From positions 1 through 10,753 of the forward strand of contig JACZWN010000118.1 of assembly GCA_022572105.1 (NCBI GenBank): a DNA stretch of 10,753 bases, in the 5' to 3' direction. Position 1 is the stretch's first letter. Each line of letters opens with the position of its first letter. The translations under genes were made by a program, and so were the position numbers. This document shows, one piece after another, positions 7,515 through 10,753 of the stretch. Below the pieces are notes generated by a model that saw only the letters and a program-made list of their open reading frames with translations, was not told the DNA's origin and did not search any database. The stretch comes from Pseudomonadota bacterium (GTDB lineage Bacteria; Pseudomonadota; Alphaproteobacteria; Kiloniellales; J153).

Positions 7515-8550
7515 TCTCGGCCGGCGGGCGCAGTCCACCCACCTCGGTGCCGGCGTGGTTGCGCAAGGGGTGGGCGCGCAGCTCGTGCTCCGCTTCGCCG
7601 ATGCCGAAGCGGGCCAGCAGGCCGGCCATGACGACCTCGGCCGCGCGCCCGGCGCCGTCGTCGACCTTGAGCGCGATCCCGAGGCCGAGCCCCGGCAGCG
7701 CGCCGCAATAGAAGCCTTCGGCCCCGCCCTTGATGAGCGCGCGGCCCCGCGTCTTGGCCATCACCCGGGTGGCGAAGCCCTCGGTTCCGGAGACCATGAA
7801 CGGCTCGGCCGCGATGGCGCCGCGGATGCGCGCGCAGGCGGCCTGGCGCGCCTTCGGCTGATCGTGCGGGTCGGCGAGGCGGGCCATGGCGAACGCCAGG
7901 TTGGCGAGCGGAATGCCGATCACCGGAATGCCGCAGCCGTCGACGCCGCGCGGCGCGGCGCCCAGGTCGAGCCCGGTCATGACCTCGAGCAGGCCGAGGA
8001 TGCGCTGCTGGACCGTGTGCCCGCTGCGGATGTAGCCCTCGGTCGGGGCGTTCAGGTGCCGGGCCAGGGTCAGGAACCCGGCGTGCTTGCCGGAGCAATT
8101 GTTGTGCACCGCGCCCGGCTCCTCGCCGGCGGCGATCAGCGCGCGGTGCGAGGCCGCGTGGGTCGGCGGGTGCGCGCCGCACTCCAGGTCCTCGAGCGAG
8201 CAGCCGATGCGCGCCAGCCAGGCGGTGACGGTCTCGACGTGGCGCGGCTCGCCGTGGTGGCTGGCACAGGCGAGCGCGATCTCGCCATCGCTCAACCCGA
8301 AGGCCTCGGCGGCGCCGCTTTCCACCAACGGGATCGCCTGCAGCGCCTTGATCGCCGAGCGCGCGTAGACCGGCCGCTCGATGTCGCCGGCGCTCGCGAC
8401 CACGCGGCCCCGCGGATCGGCCACGGCGAAGGCCGCGCGGTGACGGCTTTCCACCATATCCCCGCGGGTCGCCTCGACCAGGACCGGATTGGCGGCGCCC
8501 GGCGCCCCGGCTCGGTCGCGGCGCGGATCCCGGGTTTCGATGTCGTTCAT
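7504..8550 (-). CDS. Asparaginase, thermolabile Rhizobium-type (Asparaginase_II / PF06089 family)
   Basis: The 348-residue enzyme hydrolyses L-asparagine to aspartate and ammonia. It belongs to the Rhizobium etli AnsA/ReAV class, unrelated in fold to E. coli AnsA/AnsB. The class signature residues are present: Ser65-x2-Lys68 in YARSAIKALQ, Cys152-x2-Lys155 in HNNCSGKHAG, and Cys206 in VDGCGIP. From memory, these line up with Ser48, Lys51, Cys135, Lys138 and Cys189 of ReAV at one constant offset of 17, which supports intact catalytic and zinc sites. FMVSGTEGFATRVM (251-264) and KGGAEGFYCG (274-283) are also family-like. The start at 8548-8550 gives the expected length; a GGGGGAG lies somewhat far upstream. 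The frame stays open further upstream through a GC-rich tandem repeat, which I exclude. It is first gene of a probable two-gene unit with the quinone oxidoreductase. Confidence 0.92.
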   Translation of the reverse strand: MNDIETRDPRRDRAGAPGAANPVLVEATRGDMVESRHRAAFAVADPRGRVVASAGDIERPVYARSAIKALQAIPLVESGAAEAFGLSDGEIALACASHHGEPRHVETVTAWLARIGCSLEDLECGAHPPTHAASHRALIAAGEEPGAVHNNCSGKHAGFLTLARHLNAPTEGYIRSGHTVQQRILGLLEVMTGLDLGAAPRGVDGCGIPVIGIPLANLAFAMARLADPHDQPKARQAACARIRGAIAAEPFMVSGTEGFATRVMAKTRGRALIKGGAEGFYCGALPGLGLGIALKVDDGAGRAAEVVMAGLLARFGIGEAEHELRAHPLRNHAGTEVGGLRPPAESPA

Positions 8551-8601
8551 GACGGCCGGCCGGACTCCCCCTTGAAGCAGGCAGGAAAAAACGGCTCCAT
8601 T

Positions 8602-8661
8602 CCCGGGGTCGGGCCCGGGGTCGCACCCGGGGTCGGGCCCGGGGTCGGGCCCGGGGGCGGA
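8602..8661. repeat. Five-unit 12-bp GC-rich tandem repeat in a divergent promoter region
   Basis: Five back-to-back 12-bp units with consensus CCCGGGGTCGGG run at 8602-8613, 8614-8625 (ends GCA), 8626-8637, 8638-8649, and 8650-8661 (degenerate, ends GCGGA). Three units are identical. The array lies in the 166-bp gap between the divergent asparaginase and SpoU genes. As 12 is a multiple of three it leaves frames open (a Pro-Asp-Pro-Gly repeat on the minus strand), but translation is unlikely. Confidence 0.9.
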
Positions 8662-8716
8662 GCAGGAGCCGGAACAAGCTTGCCTCGACCGCGCCGGCCA
8701 TGCAAGTTTTCGCGCC

Positions 8717-9262
8717 ATGCGCGGCTACTTCGCAATCGGCGTCGAGCGGATCAGCAAGCCGATGAACATGGGCAGTCTGATGCGCACGGCCCATGCCTTC
8801 GGCGCCAGCTTCTTCTTCGCCATCGCGCCCGAGGCCGCGGTCCGCGAGGCGCGCCTTTCGGATACCTCGGACGCGGCCAAGCACCTGCCGTTCTATACCT
8901 ACGAGAGCGTGGCCGAGATGACCCTGCCGCGCGGTTGCGCCCTCGTCGGGGTCGAGATCACCGATACGGCCGTCGCGCTGCCCAGCTTCCACCACCCGAG
9001 CGCGGCGGCCTACGTCTTCGGGCCCGAGCGCGGCGAGCTGTCCGCGGACTTGATCGCGCGCTGCGACCACACGGTCAAGATTCCGACGAAATTCTCCGTC
9101 AATGTGGGCATCGCCGGCGCGATCGTCATGTACGACCGCCTGATCAGCCGCGGCCGCTTCGCCGGCCGGCCGGTCAACCCGCGCGCCCAGCCCGAGGCCC
9201 TGGCGGAGCACGTGCGCGGCGCGCAGGTGATCCGTCGCGCCCGGGCCAAGGGTCCGGGCTGA
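8717..9262 (+). CDS. SpoU/TrmH-family RNA 2'-O-methyltransferase
   Basis: The 181-residue protein has the three SpoU (SPOUT) motifs in order. Motif 1 is NMGSLMRTAHAFGA at 17-30, with the conserved Asn17 and Arg23. Motif 2 is VFGPERGELS at 100-109. Motif 3 is KIPTKFSVNVGIAGAIVMYD at 121-140, which forms part of the knotted S-adenosylmethionine pocket. These enzymes methylate ribose 2'-OH of tRNA or rRNA in the cytoplasm; the target nucleoside cannot be told here. It lacks an N-terminal substrate-binding domain, so it is a minimal catalytic-domain member, slightly longer than TrmL. The start ATG 8717 begins directly at the first strand (RGYFAIGVERI). No strong Shine-Dalgarno is visible. It is divergent from the asparaginase and about 80 bp upstream of ialB. 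Confidence 0.9.
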   Translation: MRGYFAIGVERISKPMNMGSLMRTAHAFGASFFFAIAPEAAVREARLSDTSDAAKHLPFYTYESVAEMTLPRGCALVGVEITDTAVALPSFHHPSAAAYVFGPERGELSADLIARCDHTVKIPTKFSVNVGIAGAIVMYDRLISRGRFAGRPVNPRAQPEALAEHVRGAQVIRRARAKGPG

Positions 9263-9305
9263 CGGGGCGCGCCCGGACCGCGCGGCGCGGCGTGCTTAGA
9301 TAAGG

Positions 9306-9333
9306 TTCAACCATGGAGAATCGTGACTATAAT
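9306..9333 (+). promoter_or_regulatory. Sigma-70-type promoter of ialB with perfect -10 box
   Basis: TATAAT at 9328-9333 matches the -10 consensus in full, in an otherwise GC-rich context. A poor -35 candidate, TTCAAC (9306-9311), lies at 16-bp spacing. Initiation about seven bases after the -10 falls at 9340-9341, on the A of the ATG at 9341-9343. Confidence 0.55.
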
Positions 9334-9340
9334 GAGCGCT

Positions 9341-9871
9341 ATGAATAGGACCTCTAAATCTCTTTGCGTCGTCGGTTGCCTGGTTACGGTCCTGGTTTCC
9401 GCGCTGGCGGCCCAGCCGTCGCGCGCGCAAGGGATCAAGCGTATCGGCGATTACGGCGACTGGAGCTCGTTCCAGTTTTCCGAGGACGGCAACCTCGCCT
9501 GCTATATGTCGAGCGAGCCCAAGAAGACGGAGGGCAAGTACACCAAGCGCGGCGACGTCTTCGCCATCGTCACCCACCGCCCGGCCGAGAAGCGGTTCGG
9601 CGAGGTCAGCATCATCGCCGGCTACAGCTACCGCAAGGACAGCTGGGCCGAGGTCAAGATCGGCACGCAGACGTTCCAGCTGTTCACCCAGGACGACGGC
9701 GCCTGGGCGCCCGACGCGGAGACCGACAAGAAACTCGTCCAGGCCATGAGGAAGGGCCGCACCATGGTGGTGACCGGCACCTCCACGCGCGGCACCCTGA
9801 CCACCGACACCTATTCCCTGAGCGGCTTCACCAAGGCCTCCCGGGCAATCGGCAAGGCCTGCGGCCTCTGA
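9341..9871 (+). CDS. IalB (invasion-associated locus B) family periplasmic protein
   Basis: The product is 176 residues from ATG 9341. A signal peptide is clear: basic n-region MNRTSK, hydrophobic core LCVVGCLVTVLVSALAA (8-24), and a cleavage site near SRAQ-G (27-31). The mature part has the IalB-family features I know: GDYGDW near 37-41, CYMSSEP (54-60), VTHRPAEKRFGEVS (77-90), IIAGYSYRK (91-99), FQLFTQDDGAWAP (112-124) and RGTLTTDTYSLSGF (150-163). Cys54 and Cys174 could form a disulfide. The Bartonella namesake is linked to erythrocyte invasion, but homologues are common in free-living alphaproteobacteria with unknown role, so invasion should not be assumed. In-frame starts at GTG 9323 and ATG 9332 also exist. 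I favour 9341 because the -10 box overlaps 9332 and would give a leaderless mRNA beginning at 9341. Confidence 0.88.
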   Translation: MNRTSKSLCVVGCLVTVLVSALAAQPSRAQGIKRIGDYGDWSSFQFSEDGNLACYMSSEPKKTEGKYTKRGDVFAIVTHRPAEKRFGEVSIIAGYSYRKDSWAEVKIGTQTFQLFTQDDGAWAPDAETDKKLVQAMRKGRTMVVTGTSTRGTLTTDTYSLSGFTKASRAIGKACGL

Positions 9872-9888
9872 ACGCCGCCATCGAGAAC

Positions 9889-9904
9889 GGCGCCTCGCGG
9901 CGCC
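9889..9904 (+). terminator. Candidate GC hairpin after ialB
   Basis: GGCGCC (9889-9894) and GGCGCC (9899-9904) pair across a TCGC loop, 18 bp past the ialB stop. An outer CGAGA (9882-9886) can pair with TCTCG slightly further downstream, followed by GTTT. The weak T-tract makes termination plausible but not certain. Confidence 0.4.
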
Positions 9905-10134
9905 CGGGTCGTGTCTCGGTTTGAAATTCGATGTGGCTCGAAAGCACGAAGCGGACGCATTTGCCGGCGTATCGTCGGAAATCGGTCTTCGTTCTGGTAC
10001 GGCCATTGAGTCCGGGATTAGCCATGAGCCGTCGTTCGAATAGGCGCTTACGACCCTTGGCAAATGGCCGAGATCGACCCAAAGAGGTCGTTCCGGTTAC
10101 CCGTATGGCTGCTGGCTGGCTTGGCCGCTGCCGC
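9905..10134. other. Non-coding, more A+T-rich stretch of unknown nature
   Basis: About 230 bp follow ialB with no convincing gene on either strand; the open frames have no ribosome site and unprotein-like composition. A small inverted repeat, CGACC (10075-10079) with GGTCG (10086-10090), lies around CAAAGA. The strings GCACGAAGCGGACGCATT (from about 9943) and CGACCCAAAGAGGTCGTTC (from 10075) look to me like variants of a short dispersed intergenic repeat often met in environmental proteobacterial DNA (AAGCGGACATT, GACCCAAAGCGGAC). That resemblance is from memory and untested. Confidence 0.35.
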
Positions 10135-10482
10135 TTAGCCTCCGCTAGTCCCTCCCATGATCTCTCGGAACAAATCCTGCCACGCGCCCGTATCACCCCG
10201 ATTCACGGCGTCCTTGATTAACGCCATATCCGTCGACAGCACGAGGGCATGCACTCGGCCGTCCTTTGTCTCGACTCTGTCATAGATCCGCCCGCACATC
10301 TCTTGATGATCTCCCTTCACAAATCTAAGTTCTCCGAGGCGCTTGTGTTGTTCGGGACTCATGCTGATAACAGTCGGTAGTGCGCTTTGAGGTGGACCGA
10401 ACGGCACCATCTCCATCTTCATGCCCTTGAAGCTGAGGTCCAGGTCGCCATCGGCGCCCGCAGGAACGCTGAAGAAGGCCAT
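10135..10482 (-). CDS. Hypothetical protein, probably 5'-truncated at a sequence junction
   Basis: Residues read on the minus strand up to a stop at 10135-10137 look like real protein: LSFKGMKMEMVPFGPP, SMSPEQHKRLGELRFVKGDH, EMCGRIYDRVETKDGRVHAL, VLSTDMALIKDAVNRGD and WQDLFREIMGG. They are amphipathic and charged, with no signal peptide, membrane span or known motif that I recognise. Codon use is clearly more A/T-rich at third positions than in the genes to the left. ATG 10482 (MAFFSVPAG...) is the nearest start, with GGAAAGG about ten bases upstream. However, from about 10440 rightward the opposite strand encodes a recognisable Rieske oxygenase fragment, so the first ~14 residues are probably spurious and the real N-terminus missing. 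Function is unknown. Nothing nearby suggests a partner. Confidence 0.45.
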   Translation of the reverse strand: MAFFSVPAGADGDLDLSFKGMKMEMVPFGPPQSALPTVISMSPEQHKRLGELRFVKGDHQEMCGRIYDRVETKDGRVHALVLSTDMALIKDAVNRGDTGAWQDLFREIMGGTSGG

Positions 10483-10753
10483 TATTACTGGCGCCTTTCC
10501 CAAGTCTTGATGCCGGCATACACCATTATCCCGAGTGCTGCAGGGCGTTATCTTACCGGTCATGCGTGGGTACCCATCGACGACGAGTACCACATGCTCA
10601 TCAACATGCATGGCCGGCTGGAAGGCACAATCTCGGAGGAGGAGCAGGAGCGGGCGTGGCAGCCTTACGCCAACGCAGGCGGGTACGTGGAGGAGACCCC
10701 GGACCCCCGGACGCGATACCATACGGCAGCCAACCGATCCAACGACTACTCCC
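10444..10753 (+). pseudogene. Rieske aromatic ring-hydroxylating oxygenase alpha subunit, internal fragment
   Basis: The plus-strand frame open from 10381 to the window end gives VAIGARRNAEEGHYYWRLSQ, then LMPAYTIIP, then GHAWVPIDDEYHMLINMHGR and a tail rich in Glu and Asn (TAANRSNDYS). The GARRNAEEGHYYWR, LMP-(F/Y)-T-IIP and G-HAWVPIDDE patterns are those of the catalytic domain of phthalate 4,5-dioxygenase-like alpha subunits, which use a mononuclear iron and a Rieske cluster to hydroxylate aromatic or related substrates. The N-terminal Rieske domain (CxH...CxxH) and most of the catalytic domain are absent. There is no start codon, and the frame is cut by the window edge. Codons 10381-10440 do not look like the family, so the join is near 10440. 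Substrate cannot be told. It is either a remnant or a foreign piece. Confidence 0.6.

Noticed and set aside
8602..8661. CRISPR-like array
   Set aside because: Units are contiguous 12-mers with no spacers; it is a simple tandem repeat.
8551..8718. N-terminal extension of the asparaginase through a Pro-Asp-Pro-Gly repeat
   Set aside because: The family alignment starts at about 8550 and the repeat lies in the divergent promoter gap; no ribosome site supports a start at 8718.
7483..9303. A 606-codon plus-strand open frame
   Set aside because: It is antisense to the asparaginase and out of frame with SpoU, with reverse-strand composition; it is kept open by GC content and the 12-bp repeat.

Overview
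The window is about 10.7 kb of high-GC DNA (roughly two thirds G+C by eye through most of it). The gene set suggests an alphaproteobacterium, possibly Rhodospirillales- or Rhizobiales-like. It contains an IalB-family periplasmic protein, a Rhizobium-type (AnsA/ReAV class) asparaginase, a GFA-family protein, an acetoacetyl-CoA synthetase and an aerobic-type cobalamin cluster (cbiX followed by cobH). The lineage is inferred from these families; there is no rRNA or tRNA to confirm it.

Layout. (1) 1-300 is a patchwork: an unrecognised open stretch on the minus strand, a LemA C-terminal fragment on the plus strand, then a switch into a cobH gene that is cut after about 116 of its usual ~210 residues. 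(2) 281-1691 (minus) holds the start of a cobalamin operon: a long-form, His-rich CbiX cobaltochelatase followed by truncated CobH. (3) 1858-2241 (plus) is a small DUF1232/YkvA membrane protein, tail-to-tail with an EamA (DMT) transporter (minus), which lies downstream of a GFA-family zinc protein (minus). (4) 3904-5871 (plus) is a complete acetoacetyl-CoA synthetase, divergent from the GFA gene, followed by an orphan 74-residue glycine-zipper/arginine-rich small protein and a candidate terminator. (5) 6449-8550 (minus) is an asparaginase then a zinc-free quinone oxidoreductase, probably co-transcribed. (6) 8717-9262 (plus) is a SpoU/TrmH-type RNA methyltransferase, and 9341-9871 (plus) is IalB with a perfect TATAAT placed so that its mRNA would be leaderless. 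(7) From about 9905 the composition becomes more A+T-rich: an unexplained non-coding stretch, an unrecognised minus-strand gene, and at the right edge a plus-strand fragment of a Rieske ring-hydroxylating oxygenase alpha subunit that has neither start nor end here.

Most of the window is ordinary chromosomal housekeeping and metabolism: cobalt insertion into the corrin precursor, acetoacetate/ketone-body activation, asparagine breakdown, redox and RNA modification. I see no defence system, phage, IS element, CRISPR array or obvious new system. The two ends carry gene fragments in conflicting orientations that meet inside reading frames. Assembly or amplification chimerism explains this at least as well as real recombination. 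Other points worth attention are three short tandem duplications at gene boundaries, the leaderless ialB promoter, the orphan small protein, and the unidentified gene at the right end.
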